A stretch of DNA of 37,981 nucleotides, taken from IMG/VR virus record IMGVR_UViG_3300022540_000182, positions 1-37,981 of that record. One strand, 5' to 3'. This DNA comes from a virus. The notes below the pieces were generated by a model. That model did no database searches. It was not told the DNA's origin and saw only the letters and a list, made by a program, of their open reading frames with translations. Both the position numbers and the translations under genes were made by a program. The number at the start of each line of letters is the position of its first letter. The first letter of the stretch is position 1. Positions 6,992-13,943 of the stretch are shown piece after piece.

Positions 6992-7663
6992 TTAAATATT
7001 TAATATTAGTTCTTTTATTAAAACATATATTTCCTTATATCCTTTATCTTTTGCTAGTAGCGTGTTTAACTTCATGCTTATAATAGTTTCCAGTGCTTGA
7101 ATATCTCTTAACGTTTTCTGTGACATATCATCACGCTTTAATTCCCTTGGTATTTCAAGTTTTTTTCTAACTAAATTAGTGAAATGCTTATAATACCAAT
7201 TTGGCTTTGAACTCCCTTGGCTTTTAGCATATTCAACGAACTCCTTTATCATATTGGTTTCGTCTTTTCTAACTTCTTTAGAATCTTCTCTAGTTCCTAA
7301 CCAAATATCATCTTTTTCAGTAGCTATATAATATCCGTTGTTTCTTATTAATTCTATAACTTCACTAACCCATTCTGTGAATTCAACTGCTTCCGGCTTG
7401 TTACTCCTAAAACATATTTGATATACTGCTTGCGGTTTTATAAACTTCATACCTCTATTTGGTAATGGCTCTTTGAAATTTCTAATGTACGTTTCACGTA
7501 CGTTAGAATTATTGAATTCAGTTTTATATTTTTCTTTAACTTTAGCTAGCTGAACCCTTATATTTTCTTTATCTAAAAACTTTTCAATATCTTTTGCACA
7601 AAACCATTCTTCTCTATCTGTTATAATAGTTCTAACGTTATATTTTTTTAAAAATCCAATCAT
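6992..7663 (-). CDS. BRO-N family antirepressor-like regulator
   Basis: A 223-residue regulator starting at ATG 7663 behind AAGGAG; an upstream in-frame TTG at 7666 is a less likely start. Residues about 8-115 fit a BRO-N DNA-binding domain: EEWFCAKDIEKFLDKENIR, then KFIKPQAVYQICFRSNKPEA and FTEWVSEVIELIRNNGYY. The C-terminal half (from WLGTREDSKEVRKDET) is clearly related to the C-terminus of the rightward Rha protein at 18731-19420. It has its own promoter with a palindrome in the spacer, as expected for an autoregulated switch protein. Confidence 0.8.
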   Translation of the reverse strand: MIGFLKKYNVRTIITDREEWFCAKDIEKFLDKENIRVQLAKVKEKYKTEFNNSNVRETYIRNFKEPLPNRGMKFIKPQAVYQICFRSNKPEAVEFTEWVSEVIELIRNNGYYIATEKDDIWLGTREDSKEVRKDETNMIKEFVEYAKSQGSSKPNWYYKHFTNLVRKKLEIPRELKRDDMSQKTLRDIQALETIISMKLNTLLAKDKGYKEIYVLIKELILNI

Positions 7664-7683
7664 CAAATCAACTCCTTGCTTAT

Positions 7684-7712
7684 ATTATAACATAATGTAA
7701 ATTGGTTTACAA
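7684..7712 (-). promoter_or_regulatory. Promoter with operator-like palindrome upstream of the BRO gene
   Basis: On the minus strand, TTGTAA (7707-7712), 17 bases, TATAAT (7684-7689). The inverted repeat TGTAAA-TTGG-TTTACA (plus strand 7696-7711) fills the spacer and reaches into the -35, where a bound repressor would block polymerase. Confidence 0.7.
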
Positions 7713-7723
7713 TACAAACATTA

Positions 7724-7757
7724 AAATAAAAAAGACTAGAAAATTAATCCTAGTCTT
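7724..7757 (-). terminator. Terminator after the RusA gene
   Basis: The 8-bp arms aagactag (7732-7739) and ctagtctt (7750-7757) are followed on the minus strand by TTTTTTATTTT. It is nearly the same stem and T-run as at 1410-1435. Confidence 0.8.
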
Positions 7758-7775
7758 AATCTTATTACCTCCGTT

Positions 7776-8150
7776 TTATTTTATTTCTTCAATTTCAATT
7801 TTGATTCTTGGGTTTTCTTTATCAATTTCAAACTTATCTTTCCAGCCGATAATCTCTGTCCAGCCATCATTTTTTATTATTTTAGCTGTTTGTAATCCAT
7901 CCAGGATAAATTTTTTAGCTGCTGCAATGTTGTCTTTATCTTTTCTTTTATTTTTACAATACCATGTAAATGTAATAAAAACAGGGTTTTCTATAGGCTT
8001 TTTAATAGCTTTTGCTGCAAACATTGCACACAATTTCGTGTAACTGCTTTTCATTTCTGCATATGGTTGATAGCTTCTTTTTCCTTTCTTTGCTGCTGCT
8101 ATCATCTCATTCATGCTTGGCAGTTCTCCTGGTATGGTTATTTTATACAT
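7776..8150 (-). CDS. rusA: RusA-like Holliday junction resolvase
   Basis: A 124-residue endonuclease of the RusA family, which cuts four-way junctions and resolves branched DNA before packaging. It has the family N-terminus (ITIPGELPSMNEMIAA) and the catalytic segment RKDKDNIAAAKKFILDGLQ, with its conserved Asp residues, followed by KNDGW. The length is typical. It is the last gene of the early/middle operon and overlaps the MazG-like gene by 8 bases. A terminator follows. Confidence 0.88.
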   Translation of the reverse strand: MYKITIPGELPSMNEMIAAAKKGKRSYQPYAEMKSSYTKLCAMFAAKAIKKPIENPVFITFTWYCKNKRKDKDNIAAAKKFILDGLQTAKIIKNDGWTEIIGWKDKFEIDKENPRIKIEIEEIK

Positions 8151-8424
8151 TTTTCTCCTCCATTCTTTTATCTAATCTATCAATTTTACAGTCAACTTCA
8201 TCTTCCAAAATTTCATCTGAAATATTGAACATTATTTTCAATTGTTCCAACATTATAGTCACATCTGCAATCTTTTCTATTACGTTTAATCTAGCTTTAA
8301 TGTTATTATATCTCTTCCGCTTGCTTATTGCTTGTATCAACTCGGCACATTCTTCTTGTGCTATATCTAATTGCCCATTACCGTATTTTGCAATAGCTTT
8401 TATTAGTACCTTTTTATTATGCAT
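8143..8424 (-). CDS. MazG-like nucleotide pyrophosphohydrolase
   Basis: A 93-residue all-alpha protein with the metal-binding pattern of MazG-like or dimeric dUTPase-type pyrophosphatases: QEECAELIQAISK near 23-35 and EKIADVTIMLEQLK near 50-63. Such phage enzymes hydrolyse NTPs or dNTPs and may clean the nucleotide pool or lower alarmone signals. It overlaps the sigma factor gene and the RusA gene by 8 bases each, so all three are probably translated from one message. Confidence 0.75.
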   Translation of the reverse strand: MHNKKVLIKAIAKYGNGQLDIAQEECAELIQAISKRKRYNNIKARLNVIEKIADVTIMLEQLKIMFNISDEILEDEVDCKIDRLDKRMEEKNV

Positions 8425-9145
8425 TTTCTACGCCATCCTTAATTAACATTTTTTTTAATTCTTTCAAACTTTCCATTAGTCTTCTGCTGACTTGTACTTG
8501 ACTTATTCCTAGTTCTGTAGCAATTTGCACCTGTGTTTTGTCTTCAAAATAATATTTAAAAAGCACTTTTCTATTGATATTCTTTAAATTTTTTATTACG
8601 CTTTCTAACATAATTCTATCATCCATTTGTTTGTAACTGTTTTCTTGTTCTTGTAACATATCTATGTAACATACTTTTTCATTATCGCATTTTTTATTCG
8701 CAACATTTAAGCTAACAACATACATTTTGCTAAATTCCAATCTTATACTGTTGATTTCTTCTAGTTTTATATCTAATATATTGCATATTTCTTTTTCTGT
8801 TTTTCCTCGTGCATCTAGTACTGCAATGTCAATAAATATTTTTCTACGCTCTCTTTTGTGCTTAACAATGCTTTGAAAGTCACGATAATATCTTTTCGCT
8901 GCTCCTTCTATTCTTGGGTATAAGTAAGTGCTAAATTTGTATCCTTTGCTAATATCAAATTTGTTTAAAACTTTTACAAATTCAATGCATTCCCACTGAT
9001 ATATTTCTTCGAAATCTTCTGCATATCTTTTAACCTTATTGGCAATCATAATAATTAACTTATTGTAATTCTCAAACAATTGTTCTTTAGCTGCATTGTC
9101 GCCCGACTGTGCAGCTTTTATTATGTCATATTCATTTTTAAACAT
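8417..9145 (-). CDS. Sigma factor of the SigB/SigF/SigG type
   Basis: A 242-residue sigma-70 family factor. Region 2 is seen at about 20-92 (LFENYNKLIIMIANKVKRY, then IYQWECIEFVKVLNKFDISK and KFSTYLYPRIEGAAKRYYRD). This matches the pattern of SigB/F/G factors, whose core reads like kFDpskG.kFsTYa.p.I.GeirRylRD. Region 3 is diverged. Region 4 near 195-235 has VLFKYYFEDKTQVQIATELG followed by ISQVQVSRR, the SQ-VSR helix-turn-helix of the same group. It sits just before the late genes and probably redirects host RNA polymerase. It overlaps its neighbours on both sides by 8 bases. Confidence 0.88.
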   Translation of the reverse strand: MFKNEYDIIKAAQSGDNAAKEQLFENYNKLIIMIANKVKRYAEDFEEIYQWECIEFVKVLNKFDISKGYKFSTYLYPRIEGAAKRYYRDFQSIVKHKRERRKIFIDIAVLDARGKTEKEICNILDIKLEEINSIRLEFSKMYVVSLNVANKKCDNEKVCYIDMLQEQENSYKQMDDRIMLESVIKNLKNINRKVLFKYYFEDKTQVQIATELGISQVQVSRRLMESLKELKKMLIKDGVENA

Positions 9146-9443
9146 ATATCCACCCTTTCTTGCAATATTTTCTGCCGCTTAATGCACGGTATAAAGCACT
9201 TTTAGTTAACCCAGCTTTTTCTACCGCTTCCACGACAGAATTATATTTAATTCCTGTTATGGTATTCTTAATTTTTCTCCTTTGCCTAATTTGAGTTTTT
9301 TTAGTGTTTCTGTCTAAATATGTTGAAGTCATATATTCTTTTTTCCATTCTTTATACGCCTTTGTTGCGTCTCCTTTGCTAACATGGTTTGCTCTCATAT
9401 ATAACTCTATATTTGTTGCATTGCTCTCCATTTCATAGAACAT
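9138..9443 (-). CDS. NUMOD1-domain DNA-binding protein
   Basis: A 101-residue basic protein. The C-terminal 40 residues (TGIKYNSVVEAVEKAGLTKS, then ALYRALSGRKYCKKGWIYV) match the NUMOD1 repeat that homing endonucleases use to bind DNA. The N-terminus (about 1-55) is charged and helical. No nuclease domain is present, so it may be a leftover of a homing endonuclease or a recruited regulator. A clear AGGAGG site precedes ATG 9443. A long hairpin separates it from SSB. Confidence 0.7.
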   Translation of the reverse strand: MFYEMESNATNIELYMRANHVSKGDATKAYKEWKKEYMTSTYLDRNTKKTQIRQRRKIKNTITGIKYNSVVEAVEKAGLTKSALYRALSGRKYCKKGWIYV

Positions 9444-9468
9444 CTTAAATCCTCCTATTTTCTATTTT

Positions 9469-9523
9469 AAGCAACTTTTATTTTTAGCCATGTGATTATG
9501 CTATTATTAAATAAAAGTTGCTT
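9469..9523. other. Long hairpin between ssb and the NUMOD1 gene
   Basis: A perfect 15-bp inverted repeat (AAGCAACTTTTATTT at 9469-9483, its complement at 9509-9523) encloses 25 bases that contain a smaller TAGC/GCTA stem. There is no good T-run after it on the minus strand, so it is not a standard terminator. It could be an RNA processing or stability element, or a protein-binding cruciform. Confidence 0.7.
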
Positions 9524-9539
9524 GTTTTATCTGTTTAGG

Positions 9540-9932
9540 CTAAAAAGGTATATCCGAAGAATCTTTTGATTCTGAATAATTGTTACTTGAACCATTTGGA
9601 ACATTTTCTTCTTTCTTTTTACTTTCTAAGAATTGAACTTCTTCTGCTACTATTTCTGCTATATAAACTTTATTGCCTTGTTTGTTTTCGTAGTTCCTTG
9701 TTTGCATTCTCCCACTAATTCCAACCAAACTGCCTTTTGAAGTATATTTTGCTGTTGATTCTGCTTGTTTTCCCCAAATAACAACAGGAACAAAGTCTGC
9801 TTCTTGCTGCCCTTCTTTCTTAAATCTTCTGTCTATTGCAATTGTAGAAGTTGCTACTGCTGTTCCATTCCCTGGTGTAAATTTTAGTTCCAAGTCTTTA
9901 ACCCAACGTCCAATTACGGTGACCTTATTCAA
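9540..9932 (-). CDS. ssb: Single-stranded DNA-binding protein
   Basis: A 130-residue OB-fold SSB: MNKVTVIGRWVKDLELKF at the start, the core strands FVPVVIWGKQAESTAKYTSK and GSLVGISGRMQTRNYE, then a flexible Ser/Asn-rich tail ending in the acidic tip DSSDIPF that docks repair and replication partners. The start is TTG at 9932, with AAGGAG about 10 bases upstream, inside the end of the HNH endonuclease gene. The two genes overlap by four bases (TTGA). It works with the nearby helicase-primase and annealing protein. Confidence 0.95.
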   Translation of the reverse strand: MNKVTVIGRWVKDLELKFTPGNGTAVATSTIAIDRRFKKEGQQEADFVPVVIWGKQAESTAKYTSKGSLVGISGRMQTRNYENKQGNKVYIAEIVAEEVQFLESKKKEENVPNGSSNNYSESKDSSDIPF

Positions 9933-10576
9933 AGCAATCCTCTCCTTTTAAATTCGCTTAACATATGGCTAATATTCCCTTGCGTGCATTTCAATCCTTT
10001 TGCTAATTCGGTTTGGTTCATTTTACTTAACCCAGCTTTTAAAATTTCTGGGGTTATACCTGTTTTATAAATCCTAACCTTTCCTTGAAGTTTAAATTTG
10101 TTCACATTGTACATTATCGTGTGTTCTGTTGTACCGTGTTTTTCAGCTATTTGTTTCAATGACATTATTTTTAAATCTTTTTTCAATTCTTCTTTGTTAA
10201 TTTTAAAACTTTTTCTTAGTCCCGTTCTTAACGCATGTTCCACATTTTCTCTTTGATTGCACCATTCTAAATTTTTAACATTGTTATTCAATGGATCACC
10301 GTCTTTATGATTTATAATTTCCTTTCCTATTGGTGGTGTTCCTATAAAATGATAAGCTACTAATCTATGCACTTTAAAATCTTTTTTTATGTTATCTTTC
10401 CATAAAGTAATTTTATAATATCCTGTTGTAGTAAATTGTTTTTTTATTTTTTGCCCTTTTTTAAAATATTCGCCTCTCTTGTTTGAAATCTTTCTGTCCA
10501 AGCTTCTAACATTCCCTAAGTTACTTATTTCGTATTTCTTTTCATAGCATCTAATTTCTTTCCAAATTTCGTTCAC
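9929..10576 (-). CDS. NUMOD4-HNH homing endonuclease
   Basis: A 215-residue homing-type endonuclease. NUMOD4 occupies about 1-40 (IWKEIRCYEKKYEISNLGNV), followed by an HNH domain near 75-120 with HRLVAYHFIG, EIINHKDGDPLNNNVKNLEW and CNQRENVEHA. The C-terminal 70 residues hold two helix-turn-helix-like segments (SLKQIAEKHGTTEHTI and NQTELAKGLKCTQGNISHML) that probably read the target site. The start is GTG 10576 after AGAGGTGG. It has its own strong promoter, which fits an inserted selfish gene between the 83-residue gene and ssb. Confidence 0.88.
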   Translation of the reverse strand: MNEIWKEIRCYEKKYEISNLGNVRSLDRKISNKRGEYFKKGQKIKKQFTTTGYYKITLWKDNIKKDFKVHRLVAYHFIGTPPIGKEIINHKDGDPLNNNVKNLEWCNQRENVEHALRTGLRKSFKINKEELKKDLKIMSLKQIAEKHGTTEHTIMYNVNKFKLQGKVRIYKTGITPEILKAGLSKMNQTELAKGLKCTQGNISHMLSEFKRRGLL

Positions 10577-10593
10577 TTAACCACCTCTTTTGT

Positions 10594-10622
10594 ATTCTAA
10601 CATGAATAAATATTCAAGTCAA
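10594..10622 (-). promoter_or_regulatory. Strong promoter of the HNH gene with palindromic spacer
   Basis: On the minus strand, TTGACT (10617-10622), 17 bases, TAGAAT (10594-10599), with a TG extension before the -10. The spacer holds the inverted repeat TGAATA-TT-TATTCA (10603-10616), a candidate operator. Confidence 0.75.
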
Positions 10623-10667
10623 GTGTTTGTAAACTTATTAATTATTCATCTATAATACTCCTAAAAT

Positions 10668-10919
10668 TCATATTTCAAACCCCTCAAATTCTCCTTTGTG
10701 GTCTAGTTCTTCGCCTGTTTCTTTTTCGTAAAGTTCCATTACTTCGTTCAGTTTAATTGTATAATTTAAAACTATTGGTCTCCACTTTCCAATTTCTTCT
10801 TTTGTTCTTCCTGGTGCTTCTAAATAAGCATCACCTCTTAAAAATCTGCTAAGTGTTTCGTTATATTCTTCGCATAATTCAGTATGATTTTTTACAAATA
10901 ATTTTTTTAAATCTCCCAT
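10668..10919 (-). CDS. Hypothetical acidic protein, 83 aa
   Basis: An 83-residue, Glu-rich soluble protein (HTELCEEYNETLSRFLRGDA, GKWRPIVLNYTIKLNEVMEL, and a C-terminal GEELDHKGEFEGFEI). No family is recognised. It starts at ATG 10919 inside the last codons of the primase-helicase gene (13-base overlap), so it is translated with it and may serve replication. It is the last gene of this transcript before the inserted HNH gene. Confidence 0.65.
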   Translation of the reverse strand: MGDLKKLFVKNHTELCEEYNETLSRFLRGDAYLEAPGRTKEEIGKWRPIVLNYTIKLNEVMELYEKETGEELDHKGEFEGFEI

Positions 10920-12727
10920 GGCGGTATTTCCTCCTGTTCTTGCTTATTTTCAGAGTTAGCATTAAGCACAAAATTCTTATCTTTTATTTCTTTTTCCCAG
11001 CTGTACGTTTTACTGCTCATGCCGTATATTCGCTTCGACTTTGGGCTAAATTTAAAATATCCTTCCTTTTCTACATCTCCGTACTCCCTATTTTTTTTAA
11101 TTCTTAAAATTGTATCATTTTCTGTTATTTTTTCATCTGCTCCATCTGTCTTATCACTTTCGTATATTCTCTGTACCTCTATAATATTATGTGCTAAATC
11201 TATAATATCGCTGCTACCTCCAACATCTTCATCCGATAGTTCTTTGTTTTGTGTCTTCCGTGGGTGAACAACTAAATCAATATGGCAGCTATATTTTTGT
11301 ACAAATTTTCTTAAAGCATTAATTGTGTTAGCCTGTGCCCTATAAAAGTCTTTATTATCTTTTTGTTTAATAGTTTTCAAATTGTCTAATACAAATCTTT
11401 TAACATTATATCTTCTATAAGCGTATTCCATTACTTCTATCAAATCCTCTATATTGTCGTTACCATCATCTCCATAGCAATATATATAATCTCTATACCA
11501 TTTTTCTAATATAGGTATTATGCTAGGGTGTACTCCGTATTCTTCACGCCCAGTTAATTCGTCCTTGTACGTTACAATATATCTTTCACCCGCTATTTGT
11601 CTGTCCAGCCATTGCTTAGCTTTTGCATTATTTAATTCACCAGTATATAAAAAACATTTGCATTCCTGGTCTACTGTATCCATGAGTGTTTGGTTTAATA
11701 TAGTGGACTTACCGCTCCCCCTTTTACCAGTCCAAATAGTTAGCTCTCCCATCCTGCAACCACCTAACCAATAGTCTAAAAATCTATTTCCAAATAATAT
11801 TCTATCGGATTCTTTTTGTTTACAATCTGCTATTCTACTTAAATTTTCGATAGGCACAAAATTAGCATTTTTTATATTTTTAAGCACCTCCTCTGATCCA
11901 AACTTATATAGAGTAACATTTGCATCTTTTTCAGCGGCTTTAACTATTTTACATTTATATATTCCTAGCTTTCTACTAACTTCTTCCACTGCCTTTTTAC
12001 CAGCTTTATCATTATCAAAGTAAAGCACTATTTCTTTTATTTTCTCAAGCCAATTCCAACATTCCGTTATCCAATCCATATCGTTAGTCCCAAATGGTAT
12101 CGATACAACATTTTTATACCCAGCTTCATATACGGAGCAGCAATCGTTTTCACCTTCTGTAATAACTAAAGGCATATTTGTATCAACCTTATCCATCCCA
12201 AACAGTATAGGTTTTCCTCCACCTTCTTGCCACATTTTACATTTATCTTTCCCTTTTATAAATTTTCTTGGCAATCTTAGTTTATTTAAAACATGATCAC
12301 TGTTTTCATCCACATATGGGTATACTATATTCCCATTCTTATCACTTTTTATGTCAAAATGTGTTATAGTTGTAATGGATATTTTCCTTTTATACATATA
12401 TTCTTCTGCCTGTTGTGATAATCTGTTTAGTTTCATAGCAGGCTTTTTGTATTCCTTTTTTTCTATGAAATTGTCAAAATTGTTTTTTCTTATTTCTGCC
12501 ATGTAATCTGTCCTCTCTCCATATTTTTTACATAGTTCGTCAAACGTTCCTCTTGCCCCGCACGAACCCCTTAAGCAATTGTAGGTATGTTTATCCATAT
12601 TTAATGCGAATGTATGCTTATCATGGTGTAAACCGCCTCTACATTCGGGACAATACAATGGTAATATTTCGTCGCCTTTTATTTTATATTGTCCTAAATA
12701 TTTATCTGCAAATTCTATTTCATCCAC
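10907..12727 (-). CDS. Primase-helicase (Twinkle/T7 gp4-like)
   Basis: A 606-residue replicative protein. The N-terminal zinc finger uses Cys26, Cys29, Cys51 and Cys56. A TOPRIM fold follows, with EGEND (191-195) and LYFDNDKAGKKA (about 235-246). A RecA-like helicase has Walker A GKRGSGKST (334-342) and a later strand FVLDNLKTI in the Walker B region. It should prime and unwind at the phage fork. The start is GTG 12727 behind AGAGG. It follows the initiator gene by 15 bases and shares a message with it. The C-terminus ends with an acidic stretch (NKQEQEEIPPWEI). Confidence 0.92.
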   Translation of the reverse strand: MDEIEFADKYLGQYKIKGDEILPLYCPECRGGLHHDKHTFALNMDKHTYNCLRGSCGARGTFDELCKKYGERTDYMAEIRKNNFDNFIEKKEYKKPAMKLNRLSQQAEEYMYKRKISITTITHFDIKSDKNGNIVYPYVDENSDHVLNKLRLPRKFIKGKDKCKMWQEGGGKPILFGMDKVDTNMPLVITEGENDCCSVYEAGYKNVVSIPFGTNDMDWITECWNWLEKIKEIVLYFDNDKAGKKAVEEVSRKLGIYKCKIVKAAEKDANVTLYKFGSEEVLKNIKNANFVPIENLSRIADCKQKESDRILFGNRFLDYWLGGCRMGELTIWTGKRGSGKSTILNQTLMDTVDQECKCFLYTGELNNAKAKQWLDRQIAGERYIVTYKDELTGREEYGVHPSIIPILEKWYRDYIYCYGDDGNDNIEDLIEVMEYAYRRYNVKRFVLDNLKTIKQKDNKDFYRAQANTINALRKFVQKYSCHIDLVVHPRKTQNKELSDEDVGGSSDIIDLAHNIIEVQRIYESDKTDGADEKITENDTILRIKKNREYGDVEKEGYFKFSPKSKRIYGMSSKTYSWEKEIKDKNFVLNANSENKQEQEEIPPWEI

Positions 12728-12742
12728 CCAATTACCTCTTTT

Positions 12743-13624
12743 CTAAAATATGCCTTTTGGAATTCCTTCGTCTGTATATTGTTCATTAGTTGCTATCTTT
12801 TTTTTAGTTTCTAACTTGTTGCTATATTCGCTGTCTAAATAATCAATATATCCGTTGTTCCAAAACGTTCCTTCATTTTGATACTGTAATGTTTTAAACC
12901 CATTATTCCTCTGTACTTCTACATCATTTTTATATCTTGCAACTGTTTTAATCATTTGTTCCTTCCCGTACTTTTTAATTAACCCAGGAAGTTTTTTATC
13001 TCTAGTACTTTTTGTTTTCTTACCCGGATATGATATCCACACTTCTTTTGTTTCATCTGTTTTCGTAATAGTAATGTTTTCCGTATCAGCAATATCAGTA
13101 TATATTATTTCTTTTTTAGTTTTCTTTTTAACTTCTCTTTTTAATAACTCTTTTTTAGATGTGTTATTCTCACGTGATAAGTCATGTGTATTCTCATGTG
13201 TATTCTCATGTGTATTAATAGTTTCAGAACCGTTGGCATTACTAACTTTATCATGTGCATTCTCATGTGTGCCTTCATGTGCAATGTCATGTGTACCCTC
13301 ATGTGTACTTCCACATGAAAAATAAACTGAATTATAACAATAAATAGAAGGTTCTTTACTGCCCAAAGTAGGTTTATATACACAGGTTATAATCCCGAGC
13401 TTTATAAAACATTTTACCATAGTCCTTATTTTTTCACGTGTTAAGTTTAAATCTTTAGCTGCAGTTGACAAAGCCAAATAAAATTGTCCTTTAGGGATAT
13501 TTCGATTTATCCTTTCTAAATTTTCTTTTCTACAAATATAATGATTAAATAATATTTTATTAACATCTTTTATCGGATCAAGTTTAAGTACTTCATTATT
13601 TGTCATATAAAAGTTTTGCACCAC
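12743..13624 (-). CDS. Replication initiator / helicase loader with embedded iterons
   Basis: About 293 residues from GTG 13624 (8 bases after AAGGAGG; an upstream TTG at 13630 is too close). The N-terminal 100 residues form a winged helix (GQFYLALSTAAKDLNLTREK, then MVKCFIKLGIITCVYKP). The middle (about 105-150) is a His/Glu/Asn-rich run of four-residue repeats, T-H-E-N or T-H-E-G, encoded by 12-bp DNA repeats. The C-terminus (LIKKYGKEQMIKTVARYKND and GTFWNNGYIDYLD) resembles the tail of DnaD-linked phage initiators. It precedes the primase-helicase gene, as expected for its loader. Confidence 0.8.
   Translation of the reverse strand: MVQNFYMTNNEVLKLDPIKDVNKILFNHYICRKENLERINRNIPKGQFYLALSTAAKDLNLTREKIRTMVKCFIKLGIITCVYKPTLGSKEPSIYCYNSVYFSCGSTHEGTHDIAHEGTHENAHDKVSNANGSETINTHENTHENTHDLSRENNTSKKELLKREVKKKTKKEIIYTDIADTENITITKTDETKEVWISYPGKKTKSTRDKKLPGLIKKYGKEQMIKTVARYKNDVEVQRNNGFKTLQYQNEGTFWNNGYIDYLDSEYSNKLETKKKIATNEQYTDEGIPKGIF
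13170..13318 (-). repeat. Iterons, probable replication origin
   Basis: The motif tcatgtg occurs at 13182, 13194, 13206, 13251, 13263, 13275, 13287 and 13299, plus a variant tcacgtg at 13170 and one inverted copy at 13312-13318. Spacing is exactly 12 bases within the two clusters. Directly beside them (about 13080-13165) is a very T-rich stretch, suitable as an unwinding element. Iterons inside the initiator gene next to an AT-rich block are the plan of lambda-type origins. Confidence 0.7.
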
Positions 13625-13658
13625 CTCCAAAACCTCCTTAGTATTATATGCTGAATGT

Positions 13659-13844
13659 TTACCTTCCTAGCAAATAATCTGTACTAATGTTTAATGCATC
13701 CGCTAATTTATTTAAAGTTTCTATACTTCCTTCGGTTCTTCCGCTTTCTAAGCTATCGATCATGTAGACCGAACATTTAATAAGTTCTGAAAGCTGAATT
13801 CTAGTTAGATCTTTATTTATCCTAGCTTTTCTCAAGTTTTTCAT
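13659..13844 (-). CDS. Cro/C1-type helix-turn-helix protein
   Basis: A 61-residue XRE-family regulator that consists of little more than the DNA-binding domain: LRKARINKDLTRIQLSELIK, a recognition helix region SVYMIDSLESGRTEGS, and the closing IETLNKLADALNISTDYLLG. Such short forms act as Cro-like repressors or small immunity switches. ATG 13844 follows AAGGAGG. The gene has its own promoter and lies just upstream of the initiator, so it may control replication. Confidence 0.88.
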   Translation of the reverse strand: MKNLRKARINKDLTRIQLSELIKCSVYMIDSLESGRTEGSIETLNKLADALNISTDYLLGR

Positions 13845-13865
13845 TTCAAACCTCCTTACAAATTA

Positions 13866-13894
13866 ATTGTATCATAGTTACAAGCCTAGTACAA
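13866..13894 (-). promoter_or_regulatory. Promoter of the Cro-like gene and replication genes
   Basis: On the minus strand, TTGTAC (13889-13894), 17 bases, TACAAT (13866-13871). ATTGTA and TACAAT form an inverted pair at the two ends of the promoter. It directly follows the spoIIID terminator. Confidence 0.55.
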
Positions 13895-13902
13895 TACTTT
13901 TT

Positions 13903-13932
13903 TAAAAAAAGAATAGTTATTTTTCAAACTAT
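13903..13932 (-). terminator. Terminator after spoIIID
   Basis: A 6-bp stem (ATAGTT/AACTAT at 13913-13918 and 13927-13932) is followed on the minus strand by TCTTTTTTT. The stem is short but the T-run is long. Confidence 0.6.
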
Positions 13933-13943
13933 CCTTCAAATTA

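Noticed and set aside
13170-13318. Short regularly spaced repeats as a CRISPR array
   Set aside because: The repeat unit is 12 bp without variable spacers of 30-40 bp, and it is in frame inside a gene. Iterons explain it better.
13141-13383. 80-codon minus-strand frame with repeated H-M-R residues
   Set aside because: It is an alternative frame through the initiator repeats. Its periodicity only reflects the 12-bp iterons.
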